A stretch of DNA of 6,270 nt from Aphodousia sp048520025 (GCA_048520025.1 DBFZTP010000010.1:1-6270), one strand, 5' to 3'. Positions 1 to 5,823 are shown, counted from the stretch's first letter. The notes: generated from the letters alone by a model not told the origin. Numbers and translations: made by a program.

Positions 1-90
1 AAGAGAGTGAAAGCAAACACAAACCGTGAACGCTTCGTTTACCGCTAAGAATTCGTCTGAGGTGTGAAAACACTAAAGACAACAAGCTTA
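1..90 (+). other. 23S-5S rRNA internal spacer
   Basis: This stretch lies just upstream of 5S rRNA, and I do not recognise mature 23S 3'-end sequence in it, so I read it as the transcribed spacer of an rRNA operon with 23S ending left of the window. It can fold two small hairpins: 26-32 with 36-42 (7 bp with one G-T pair and a CTT loop), and 61-65 with 70-74 (a 5-bp stem closed by a GAAA tetraloop). Such hairpins could help RNase processing of the precursor, but that role is inferred. No tRNA gene is visible here. Confidence 0.7.
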
Positions 91-206
91 GCCAGGCGAC
101 CATAGCGAGGTGGTCCCACTCCTTCCCATTCCGAACAGGACAGTGAAACGCCTTAGCGCCGATGATAGTTGGTTGTATTTCCAGTGAAAGTAGGACATTG
201 CCTGGC
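91..206 (+). rRNA. 5S ribosomal RNA
   Basis: 5S rRNA is a structural RNA of the large ribosomal subunit. The ends form the expected terminal helix: GCCAGGC at 91-97 pairs with GCCTGGC at 200-206. Between them is the conserved 5S core, including GTCCCACTCCTTCCCATTCC and the GAACAGGACAGTGAAACGCC block typical of betaproteobacterial 5S. The length of about 116 nt is normal. It is the last gene of the rRNA operon, with no tRNA after it, and is followed within about 10 nt by an intrinsic terminator. The mature ends may be off by one or two bases. Confidence 0.95.
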
Positions 207-215
207 TCCCCATTT

Positions 216-248
216 AAAAGCCTCGAAGTGAAAGCTTCGGGGCTTTTT
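216..248 (+). terminator. Intrinsic terminator of the rRNA operon
   Basis: AGCCTCGAAG (219-228) pairs with CTTCGGGGCT (235-244), 10 bp with one T-G wobble, around a 6-nt loop. The stem can extend by A-T pairs using AAA 216-218 and the T tract. A run of five T (244-248) follows. This is a canonical rho-independent terminator that ends the rrn transcript just before the lptFG promoter. Confidence 0.93.
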
Positions 249-260
249 CGTAACTAGACG

Positions 261-309
261 TTCTGATTAGGGTATTTTTTGAGCCTGTGATATAAAATTT
301 CTGATTAGG
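261..309 (+). repeat. 11-bp direct repeat bracketing the lptFG promoter
   Basis: TTCTGATTAGG occurs exactly at 261-271 and again at 299-309, 38 bp apart start to start. The first copy covers where the -35 element of the predicted promoter would be, and the second covers the predicted transcription start. This arrangement could serve a repressor or other regulator as paired operators. No known regulator consensus was recognised, and chance duplication in A/T-rich DNA is possible. Confidence 0.45.
288..296 (+). promoter_or_regulatory. Extended -10 promoter, predicted for lptFG
   Basis: TG-A-TATAAA (288-296) matches the extended -10 form of a sigma-70 promoter: TG one base before a hexamer with five of six consensus bases. 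No convincing -35 is present at the usual 16-18 bp spacing (268-273 reads TAGGGT), which fits dependence on the extended -10. Transcription would start near 302-304, giving a leader of about 45 nt before lptF. It lies between the rrn terminator and lptF with no other gene nearby. Confidence 0.55.
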
Positions 310-347
310 TTTTAAAAATACGTATTCAATTATTCTAGAGAACACGC

Positions 348-1460
348 ATGATTTTTCGACGTGCACTCATATCTGAAATCGCTAACACTGCCGGTGCTGT
401 GTTTACGGTGATCTTCTCAATCGTTTTAACGATTGGGTTGGTTCGTATTCTCGGTATGGCAGCAGGTGGTCGTATCGACAGCGGTACCGTTGTTGAGATG
501 GTGGTTTATCAGGCGTTAACCAACCTTGCCCCCTTACTTTCTGTTTCTTTGTTTGTTGCCGTTTTGATGACCTTGACTCGCAGTTGGTTAGAAAGCGAGA
601 TGGTTGTTTGGTTTTCTTCCGGCGGCATCAGTCTTTTGTCTTGGGTTCGCCCGGTCTTGCGCTTTAGTGCTCCCATTATTTTATTGATTGCAGCTTTGTC
701 GCTGGTGATCTCGCCTTGGGCACAAGGCCAAAGTGATATGAACCGTGCGGTCTACTCTCAACGTGATGACGTTGATCGTTTAACGCCGGGGCGCTTTGTT
801 GAGCTTGCCGGTGGGAAACAAATCTTCTTTATCGAAGAGGTCGCTGAAGACGGCTTGACAGTTAAAAATGTGTTTTTGACACAAACCAATAAAGATAAAG
901 AAATGGTGGTCGTGGCTCAGTCTGGTCACGTTGAAGTCAACGATTCTGGCGATCGCTACGTTTATCTTGAAAACGGTCGTCGCTATGAAGGGGCCGCAGG
1001 CTCTGCCGAATACCGTATTACGGATTTTGATACCTACGCGGTTCGCTTGGACGTGAAGCCCGATCAAGCCATTCAAATGCGAAGTGTTGATGTTGCGCCT
1101 TTGCCGCTTCTTTTGGCTCGCTATGACAATAAGGAGGCTCAGGCCGAGCTTTTATGGCGTATTACATGGCCTTTGGCAGCGATTAATTTGATTTTGATTG
1201 CCATTCCCTTGTCCTTCACGAATCCTCGTGCCGGACGCAGTTTAAACATGATTGTGGCACTCTTAATCTTTGTGCTTTATTTAAATGGCATCAGCTTGGC
1301 GCGTACTTGGGTTGAACAAGACACGATGTCGTTGCCGGCAGCTTTGATTGTTCTTAATGGAGCGTTCTTTGCCTTTGCGTGTTTGCTCTTTGCACGTCGA
1401 ACCGTTATGCAAAGATGGATTCCTCAATGGGCGCATCCGAGTTATTGGCGGAGAAAGTAA
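348..1460 (+). CDS. lptF: LPS export permease subunit LptF
   Basis: LptF pairs with LptG as the transmembrane part of the LptB2FG ABC transporter, which uses cytoplasmic ATP hydrolysis by LptB to lift LPS out of the inner membrane and hand it to LptC/LptA. The 370-residue product has the family layout: three N-terminal membrane segments (about 13-35, 52-76, 103-122), a periplasmic beta-jellyroll region (about 125-255), and three C-terminal segments (about 271-290, 299-317, 328-349). Family hallmarks seen are LESE near residues 81-84 followed by the SSGGIS coupling region, RITDF at 223-227, AELLWRI at 266-272 and IPLSFTNPRAGRS at 286-298. Length is normal. The start at 348 puts the first membrane helix in place, although the Shine-Dalgarno is weak (GAG at 338-340). 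Only 2 nt separate its stop from lptG, so the two are co-transcribed. LptF rather than LptG is assigned from overall resemblance to E. coli LptF and the gene order. Confidence 0.93.
   Translation: MIFRRALISEIANTAGAVFTVIFSIVLTIGLVRILGMAAGGRIDSGTVVEMVVYQALTNLAPLLSVSLFVAVLMTLTRSWLESEMVVWFSSGGISLLSWVRPVLRFSAPIILLIAALSLVISPWAQGQSDMNRAVYSQRDDVDRLTPGRFVELAGGKQIFFIEEVAEDGLTVKNVFLTQTNKDKEMVVVAQSGHVEVNDSGDRYVYLENGRRYEGAAGSAEYRITDFDTYAVRLDVKPDQAIQMRSVDVAPLPLLLARYDNKEAQAELLWRITWPLAAINLILIAIPLSFTNPRAGRSLNMIVALLIFVLYLNGISLARTWVEQDTMSLPAALIVLNGAFFAFACLLFARRTVMQRWIPQWAHPSYWRRK
1450..1453 (+). promoter_or_regulatory. Shine-Dalgarno that fixes the lptG start
   Basis: GGAG at 1450-1453 sits 9 nt before the ATG at 1463, inside the last codons of lptF. 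This supports 1463 over the earlier in-frame ATG at 1379. The extra 28 residues from 1379 would be encoded entirely by sequence overlapping lptF and would not resemble the LptG N-terminus. Confidence 0.7.
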
Positions 1461-1462
1461 TC

Positions 1463-2602
1463 ATGAAAGTGAAAGTTATTACCCGCCATTTAACAAAAGA
1501 AATTCTTCAGGCAACGGGCTTTGTTCTTCTTGCCTTGGTCGCCCTTTTTGCCTTCTTTGATTTAGTCGGTCAATTAGGACGCATCGGTAGTCGAGGCTAT
1601 ACCTTATTAGACGCATTTATCGTCACGGGGTTAAGTTTGCCCATGCGCATCTATGAAGTGATGCCGATTGCCGCTCTTTTGGGTGCAGTCTTCGTGATGA
1701 GTCAATGGGCAGCACGCTCTGAATTTACGATTTTGCGTGTGGCAGGCTTAAGTCCTGTTCGTTTAGCCGGAATTTTGATGGTTCCGGGCTTGATTTTGAT
1801 GATTCTAACGTACGGCTTTGGTGAATTCATTGCACCGTCGTCTGACGTTTACGCTCGTGAATACCGTGCCTTTGCCGAAAACCGTACGATGGGTATTCGT
1901 GGTTCTCATACGGGGGCTTGGGTGCGTGAAGTCACGCAATCGCCCACGGGTGAGCGCAGTGTGCGTTACATCAACATTAAGAAGATGACGCCTAACCAAG
2001 AAGCAACGACGTGGCGGGTTTATGACTTTAACAGTAAGCAAAACCTTACCCGTATCGTTGAAGCTCAAACGGGCAATTGGGTTCACAATCAAGGGTGGCT
2101 TTTAAAACAAGCGATCAATACGGACTTGCCTCAACTCAATGACTTGTCGGTCACACCCATCCATGAACGTGTGATGGTCTCGCCTCCTGTGAGCATGATG
2201 TTAAAAACGAGCATTGATCCGAGTATTTTTAGCGTGATGATGCTCAAGCCCGAAAACATGTCCATGCGAGCGCTTGCCAGTTACGTAACGCACTTACAGC
2301 AAACACAACAACAATCCGGTCGCTATGAGATTTCGCTTTGGAATAAAGCCTTTTATCCGGTGGCCATTTTGGTGATGATTGCTTTGGCGATGCCTTTTGC
2401 TTACATGAACACTCGATCGGGCGGTGTGAGTATTAAGATTTTCGCTGGTGTTATGATCGGTTTGGCTTTCTATACGGTCAATAACCTCTTCTCCTACATC
2501 GGGATGCTCAACACTTGGCCACCGTTACTTGTGGCGTTGGTACCCACGGTGATCATGTTGATCTTGGCCATGATCGGTATGTGGATGGTTGAAAGACGTT
2601 AA
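1463..2602 (+). CDS. lptG: LPS export permease subunit LptG
   Basis: LptG is the second membrane subunit of the LptB2FG LPS extractor. It works with LptF, and its periplasmic jellyroll connects to the LptC-LptA bridge. The 379-residue product begins MKVKVITRHLTKEIL, a typical YjgQ/LptG start. It has membrane segments at about 15-37, 58-80 and 100-120, a periplasmic beta-rich region at about 125-255, then LKPENMSMRALASYV (261-275), the LWNKAFYP segment (292-299) and helices at about 298-314, 323-346 and 354-376. The ARSEFTILRVAGLSP stretch (84-98) is the cytoplasmic coupling region expected to contact LptB. The later part, with PFAYMNTRSGG (311-321), is characteristic of LptG. Length is normal and no disruption is seen. 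It follows lptF by 2 nt and ends just before a strong terminator, so lptFG is a self-contained unit. LptB, LptA and LptC are not in the window. Confidence 0.94.
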   Translation: MKVKVITRHLTKEILQATGFVLLALVALFAFFDLVGQLGRIGSRGYTLLDAFIVTGLSLPMRIYEVMPIAALLGAVFVMSQWAARSEFTILRVAGLSPVRLAGILMVPGLILMILTYGFGEFIAPSSDVYAREYRAFAENRTMGIRGSHTGAWVREVTQSPTGERSVRYINIKKMTPNQEATTWRVYDFNSKQNLTRIVEAQTGNWVHNQGWLLKQAINTDLPQLNDLSVTPIHERVMVSPPVSMMLKTSIDPSIFSVMMLKPENMSMRALASYVTHLQQTQQQSGRYEISLWNKAFYPVAILVMIALAMPFAYMNTRSGGVSIKIFAGVMIGLAFYTVNNLFSYIGMLNTWPPLLVALVPTVIMLILAMIGMWMVERR

Positions 2603-2618
2603 GTTTTTGTCTTGTTCA

Positions 2619-2647
2619 GAGGAGGGGAAACCCTCCTCATTTTATTT
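2619..2647 (+). terminator. Intrinsic terminator of lptFG
   Basis: GAGGAGGG (2619-2626) pairs perfectly with CCCTCCTC (2631-2638) around a GAAA tetraloop, followed by ATTTTATTT (2639-2647). The G+C-rich stem, stable loop and T-rich tail make a strong terminator 16 nt after the lptG stop. It separates lptFG from the autotransporter promoter region. Confidence 0.92.
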
Positions 2648-2689
2648 CTTCAGTATTCTCGTTTTCCCTAGAAACAGATTAGAACTCAT

Positions 2690-2703
2690 TTGATATCAAT
2701 CAA
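2690..2703 (+). promoter_or_regulatory. FNR/ANR-type activator box upstream of the autotransporter
   Basis: TTGAT-ATCA-ATCAA is an exact match to the consensus TTGAT-N4-ATCAA recognised by FNR/ANR oxygen-sensing regulators. Its centre (2696.5) is 31.5 bp upstream of the first base of the -10 box at 2728, close to the roughly 29.5 bp expected for a class II activated promoter with the box at -41.5. There is no good -35 element at the matching spacing, as is usual for activator-dependent promoters. That FNR family members act on this consensus is established knowledge; that one does so here is inference. A related CRP/FNR-family protein (for example a Dnr type) could use the same site. Confidence 0.65.
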
Positions 2704-2718
2704 GGAATAGATTCTTAC

Positions 2719-2727
2719 GGGGGGGGG
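2719..2727 (+). repeat. Poly-G tract of nine, likely phase-variable
   Basis: Nine consecutive G occupy 2719-2727, immediately upstream of the TAAAAT box and 15 bp downstream of the FNR-type box. Homopolymer G/C runs of this size are known to change length by slipped-strand mispairing, and in several host-associated bacteria they switch surface genes on and off by altering promoter spacing. Here the tract lies 70 bp before the start codon, so length changes would affect transcription rather than reading frame. It is the longest homopolymer G run in the window. Confidence 0.8.
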
Positions 2728-2733
2728 TAAAAT
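2728..2733 (+). promoter_or_regulatory. -10 box of the autotransporter promoter
   Basis: TAAAAT differs from TATAAT by one base and directly follows the G tract. The predicted transcript start is around 2738-2741, giving a leader of about 57-60 nt. The hexamer at the standard 17-bp spacing (2705-2710, GAATAG) is a poor -35, consistent with activation from the adjacent FNR-type box. TTGATA at 2690-2695 resembles a -35 but lies 32 bp away, too far for simple sigma-70 use. Confidence 0.55.
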
Positions 2734-2745
2734 TTTTACATCCGT

Positions 2746-2773
2746 CCAAATAGGTCAGTCCAATTTGGTTTTT
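2746..2773 (+). promoter_or_regulatory. Leader hairpin followed by a T run (possible attenuator)
   Basis: CCAAAT (2746-2751) pairs with ATTTGG (2763-2768). After one A-A mismatch, GG (2753-2754) can pair with CC (2760-2761) around TCAGT. TTTTT follows at 2769-2773. This looks like a weak intrinsic terminator in the 5' leader, between the promoter and the Shine-Dalgarno. It could also be a transcript-stabilising or translation-modulating hairpin. No upstream leader peptide or competing antiterminator was identified, so regulation is speculative. Confidence 0.35.
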
Positions 2774-2785
2774 CATTTGTTCCTT

Positions 2786-2790
2786 GAGGA
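2786..2790 (+). promoter_or_regulatory. Shine-Dalgarno of the autotransporter gene
   Basis: GAGGA at 2786-2790 lies 7 nt before the ATG at 2798, a near-ideal ribosome binding site. It supports this start, which is also required for the complete extended signal peptide. Confidence 0.75.
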
Positions 2791-2797
2791 TAAGTAA

Positions 2798-5704
2798 ATG
2801 AACAAGGCATTTAAGATTTTATGGAACGACGCCCGTCGTTCTTTTGTTGTTTCTTCTGAAGCTACACGTTCTCACGGTAAACCGTCTAAGGCAAGTGTTG
2901 CCGTGGCAGTTGCTCTGTCCGCAATGATGGCAGGAAGTTCTTTCGCAGCTACTTTAAACAATGGCTTTGGCGATGTTGTTATCGATGAAGTCTACGAGCA
3001 AGTGGGCGTCGCTAACGGTGCCGGGGAATGGCAAAAGGATTCTAGTCTTACCGTGAAAGATGGTGGCAAACTCGAGATTACGGGTGGAGTGAACACCAAC
3101 ACGGTTTTGATTGAAGGTGGCGAAGTTTCGTTGACTGGCTCCAACGCCCCTGCTATGAGCGGGTTTGTACCGAAGGCCTCAACTGCTTTGGGTGGCTATG
3201 GTGAATTCAAGATGACGGGGGGTTCGTTGGAATTAACCAATGCCCGTGTTTGGGGTGGTGCATATGAATCTCAAGATCCAGAGTCCTACAAAGATATTGT
3301 TCTTTCTGGTGGTGAGGTCATTATGAATAACGGTGGCATCACTGGCGTTTCTGGTACGACAGAAACGGGTGAAGTTATCGGTAACAAGATTGTTTTAGGT
3401 GGTGCTGATATAGTCGCTAAATCTGGTGCTATGAACGTGATTAACGGTGTAGCAGTTGAAATGAATAGCGGTTCTATCACCGTTGACGGAGGTGCCACAT
3501 TACAAGTATCAACTTACACAAAGGATGGAACAGAATTTGCTAAACCTTACGATAAAGAACAAGGAGGTAAGTTCGTTGCTAATGGTGGGGAAATTAATGT
3601 TGATGGTCTCTTGAACTTCCAACACATGGTTCTTGACGGCGCAGATATGAAGATTTCTACGACGGGTAGTGCTTACGGTGATGGTGATGGTTGGCAAAGT
3701 AATGGGCGTAGTTCCTTCGCTGTTGTTAGTGGCTCTTTAACGCTTGAGGGCGAGGGTGCCGATCTTCAAGCTGCGACTATCGGTATCCATGGTGGGAAGG
3801 TCTCTTTAACGGGTGAAGGATATGTTGATAGTAGCGTAGTCCCCCGTGCTAATACGAATATCGGTGGCTATGAAAACTTCAGCATGACAGGTGGTGAGGT
3901 TGAATTAAATACCGCTCGACTTTGGATCGGGGGCGATGATGCCGAGCATGTTTTTAATGATATGACCTTTACGGGTGGTTCAATCACCTTGAACAATGGT
4001 GGTATCACAGGTCTCTCTTACATTGAAAACGGGGAGCATTTCGGTAACACAGTCTTATTAAACGGTACGAATATTTCTGTGAAGTCTGGTGATAAGAACG
4101 TTATTAACAGTGCAGCTATCGAAATGAATGCTGGTCATATCGAAGTGGCAGAAGGAGCTACTTTGATGATGTCTACCTTTGCTAAGCAAGGGACTGACTG
4201 GACCACGGAATATGAAAGTCCGAGTAAGGGTACGGTTGTTTTAAATGGCGGTAGTATCAATGCTGTCGGTCAGTTGAAGATTGAGAGTGATTCTACGACG
4301 ATTAATGGAGCTCAAATCACTGTTGGAGATTTGACGGTGGGTCAAGAGCCTATCGTGACATTTGCTGCTACCGAAGCTCAAGCTGCTTCGTATTTGGGTG
4401 ACAATGTTACCTTTGTTTCTGGTCAGATTAACGTTTTGGGTGACATGATCATTAATGAAGGCGCTTCTTTTGAAGTGGTCGGAGAGAATGCTGCGCTTGA
4501 AGGTAATGGCGGTTCGTTCGTTGTAGCTGACGGCGCTACCTATACGGCTTATACCGCAGCAGTTGGACATAACATCGTGAGTGGTTTTGGCGATATCTCC
4601 ATTGCCGAAACAGCAACGATCGGTGTTTCTGACGTTATGATTAATGACGTCATTGTTGATGCTAACGGTAGAGTTCAAGAAGTCGAAATTAACGACGCTG
4701 CAACGGCTGTTGAGGGTTTAGATAGCGATCGTCAAGCAGCAGACTTGGTTAATGCTATTTATCAGGCTGGTGCTCATGTTGCTGACGATCCGTCTGCCCG
4801 TTTGATTGCTCAAGCCATGCAAAACACGGCCGATGTTGGTTCGCGTGCTCAAATCGTTAATGAGGCTTCTGCCATCGCTAATACGGCATTGGTTCAAACG
4901 TCAAATATCACAGCAGCTTTGAATGGAATTCGTTCTGTTTACGAAAATGCGAACATGACGACGAAGGCTTGGGCTGATGTCTCTGCCGCAGCAGATGAAT
5001 TTGCCGATGCAGACATCAATATGGGTGGTGTTGTGTTAGGTGGTCAATATGCTGCTGACAACTGGATGGTCGGTGTCTCTGCCAATCTTGGTAAGGGCTC
5101 TACCCATACAGCATCTTTGATTAATGCAGACAATGACTTCGACTACTATGGTGCCAACCTCTATGGCGGTATGGATTTTGGTAGCTTCCGTGTTATGGGT
5201 CAAATGGGTTACACCATGGCCGATAACGATGTTAGCGTGACGACTGGTTCTGAAAGCGTCGACTCCAGCGTGATTAGTGCCGGTACGCGCGTTCAATATA
5301 CGGCTCAATTTGCAGATGTTGCTGTTAAGCCTTATGTTGGTGTTGAATATATGCGTGTGAAGACTGATGCTTATGGCTCATTAGCAGATGAAACGACGCA
5401 AGACCTCGTGATGTTCCCGATCGGTGTGACCTTGTCTAAGGTTGCTCAAACGGCTAGCGGTTGGACGGTTGCTCCGAGTATGGACATCGCTTGGATTCCT
5501 GCAGTTGGTGATGTTGATGCCGAAACGAATGTTTTGGGTGCGACGTCTAAGACGACTGTTTGGGGAGACAACATGGTCAATACCAAGTTCGGCTTTACGG
5601 CTCATAAGGGTAACTTCGGTATGGGCTTTGGTTTGAACGTTGGTGTTGGTGATCAAGATCGCTTGCAAACAGGTGTTCAAGCTCGTATTGACTACCATTT
5701 CTAA
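2798..5704 (+). CDS. ESPR-type autotransporter (type Va) with duplicated beta-helix passenger
   Basis: This encodes a secreted surface protein that exports itself: Sec carries it to the periplasm, the C-terminal barrel inserts in the outer membrane via Bam, and the passenger is displayed outside. The 968 residues show, in order: an extended signal peptide (MNKAFKILWNDARRSFVVSS, then a basic linker and hydrophobic core 33-45, probable cleavage after SSFA at 47-50); a passenger of about 51-640 rich in GG, NGG and short beta-strand repeats, typical of a right-handed beta-helix; a helical linker of about 643-718; and a beta-barrel of about 722-968 ending in YHF, with the terminal aromatic residue expected for Bam recognition. 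Residues 86-286 and 310-509 are two copies of one module. I see no cysteine and no serine-protease GDSGS motif, so an adhesin or other non-proteolytic role is more likely; the ligand is unknown. It stands alone behind its own promoter with an FNR-type box and a G9 tract. Confidence 0.9.
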   Translation: MNKAFKILWNDARRSFVVSSEATRSHGKPSKASVAVAVALSAMMAGSSFAATLNNGFGDVVIDEVYEQVGVANGAGEWQKDSSLTVKDGGKLEITGGVNTNTVLIEGGEVSLTGSNAPAMSGFVPKASTALGGYGEFKMTGGSLELTNARVWGGAYESQDPESYKDIVLSGGEVIMNNGGITGVSGTTETGEVIGNKIVLGGADIVAKSGAMNVINGVAVEMNSGSITVDGGATLQVSTYTKDGTEFAKPYDKEQGGKFVANGGEINVDGLLNFQHMVLDGADMKISTTGSAYGDGDGWQSNGRSSFAVVSGSLTLEGEGADLQAATIGIHGGKVSLTGEGYVDSSVVPRANTNIGGYENFSMTGGEVELNTARLWIGGDDAEHVFNDMTFTGGSITLNNGGITGLSYIENGEHFGNTVLLNGTNISVKSGDKNVINSAAIEMNAGHIEVAEGATLMMSTFAKQGTDWTTEYESPSKGTVVLNGGSINAVGQLKIESDSTTINGAQITVGDLTVGQEPIVTFAATEAQAASYLGDNVTFVSGQINVLGDMIINEGASFEVVGENAALEGNGGSFVVADGATYTAYTAAVGHNIVSGFGDISIAETATIGVSDVMINDVIVDANGRVQEVEINDAATAVEGLDSDRQAADLVNAIYQAGAHVADDPSARLIAQAMQNTADVGSRAQIVNEASAIANTALVQTSNITAALNGIRSVYENANMTTKAWADVSAAADEFADADINMGGVVLGGQYAADNWMVGVSANLGKGSTHTASLINADNDFDYYGANLYGGMDFGSFRVMGQMGYTMADNDVSVTTGSESVDSSVISAGTRVQYTAQFADVAVKPYVGVEYMRVKTDAYGSLADETTQDLVMFPIGVTLSKVAQTASGWTVAPSMDIAWIPAVGDVDAETNVLGATSKTTVWGDNMVNTKFGFTAHKGNFGMGFGLNVGVGDQDRLQTGVQARIDYHF
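3053..3655 (+). repeat. Passenger module, copy A
   Basis: This encodes residues 86-286, the first of two homologous passenger modules. Landmarks shared with copy B, in the same order, are GGxVSLTG, VPxAxT, GGYxxFxMTGG, ExLxxARxW (loosely), NNGGITG, KSGxxNVIN, EMNxGxIxV, GATLxxST and NGGxIN. By eye roughly 40% of aligned residues are identical, so this is an old duplication and the DNA copies are well diverged. Confidence 0.8.
3725..4324 (+). repeat. Passenger module, copy B
   Basis: This encodes residues 310-509, the second copy, offset by about 224-225 residues from copy A with only small gaps (near residues 345, 380 and 409). A short linker with SAYGDGDGW (291-299) lies between the copies and has no counterpart in the module. 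The acidic DxD there could bind a metal ion, but nothing else supports that. Confidence 0.8.
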
Positions 5705-5719
5705 TTGACTTTCGAAATA

Positions 5720-5742
5720 TGGAGGGCGGGTCATGCCCTCCA
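5720..5742. terminator. Hairpin after the autotransporter gene
   Basis: TGGAGGGC (5720-5727) pairs perfectly with GCCCTCCA (5735-5742) around a 7-nt loop. On the plus strand it is followed by ACAACAG, with no T tract. On the minus strand it is followed by ATATTT, so it may serve better as a terminator for the leftward TonB-family gene or as a 3'-end stabiliser for the autotransporter mRNA. Confidence 0.55.
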
Positions 5743-5747
5743 ACAAC

Positions 5748-5797
5748 AGCCTCATTGATCAAGTATTTTTGAATACTTGTAATTCAATGGGGCTTTT
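5748..5797 (+). terminator. Terminator of the autotransporter gene
   Basis: AGCCTCATTGA (5748-5758) pairs with TCAATGGGGCT (5784-5794), 11 bp with one wobble. Inside it, CAAGTATT (5760-5767) pairs perfectly with AATACTTG (5772-5779) around TTTG, making a long two-part hairpin with a small internal loop. TTTT begins at 5794 and a further T-rich stretch runs to 5811. It is placed to stop rightward transcription before the convergent TonB-family gene. Confidence 0.8.
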
Positions 5798-5823
5798 GTA
5801 AATTATTTTTTCTACAAAAAGAA

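Noticed and set aside
1..90. 3' end of 23S rRNA in the window
   Set aside because: I could not recognise conserved 23S terminal-helix sequence here, and the stretch fits an intergenic rRNA spacer with small processing-type hairpins.
1379..1462. Upstream in-frame ATG that would lengthen LptG by 28 residues
   Set aside because: The extension overlaps the lptF 3' end, does not look like an LptG N-terminus, and lacks a good ribosome binding site, whereas the ATG at 1463 has GGAG 9 nt upstream.
2690..2695. TTGATA as a sigma-70 -35 element for the autotransporter
   Set aside because: It is 32 bp from the TAAAAT box, and no acceptable -10 hexamer exists 16-18 bp downstream. The bases are better explained as the left half of the FNR-type box.
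3217..3222. Run of six G inside the autotransporter coding sequence as a second slippage site
   Set aside because: Six G is short for high-frequency slippage and is explained by adjacent Thr-Gly-Gly codons (ACG GGG GGT) in the repeated MTGG motif.
3053..4324. Repeated GG-rich segments as a CRISPR array or DNA-level tandem repeat
   Set aside because: The similarity is at protein level between two ~600-bp modules in one open frame. There are no short identical repeats with unique spacers.
4241..4678. Minus-strand open frame of 145 codons inside the autotransporter gene
   Set aside because: It is antisense to a well-supported gene, its composition reflects the Gly/Asn/Thr codons of the other strand, and it has no recognisable domain. 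The other antisense frames at 780-1076, 1805-2092, 3286-3498, 3509-3697, 5036-5308 and 5381-5755 were rejected for the same reasons.
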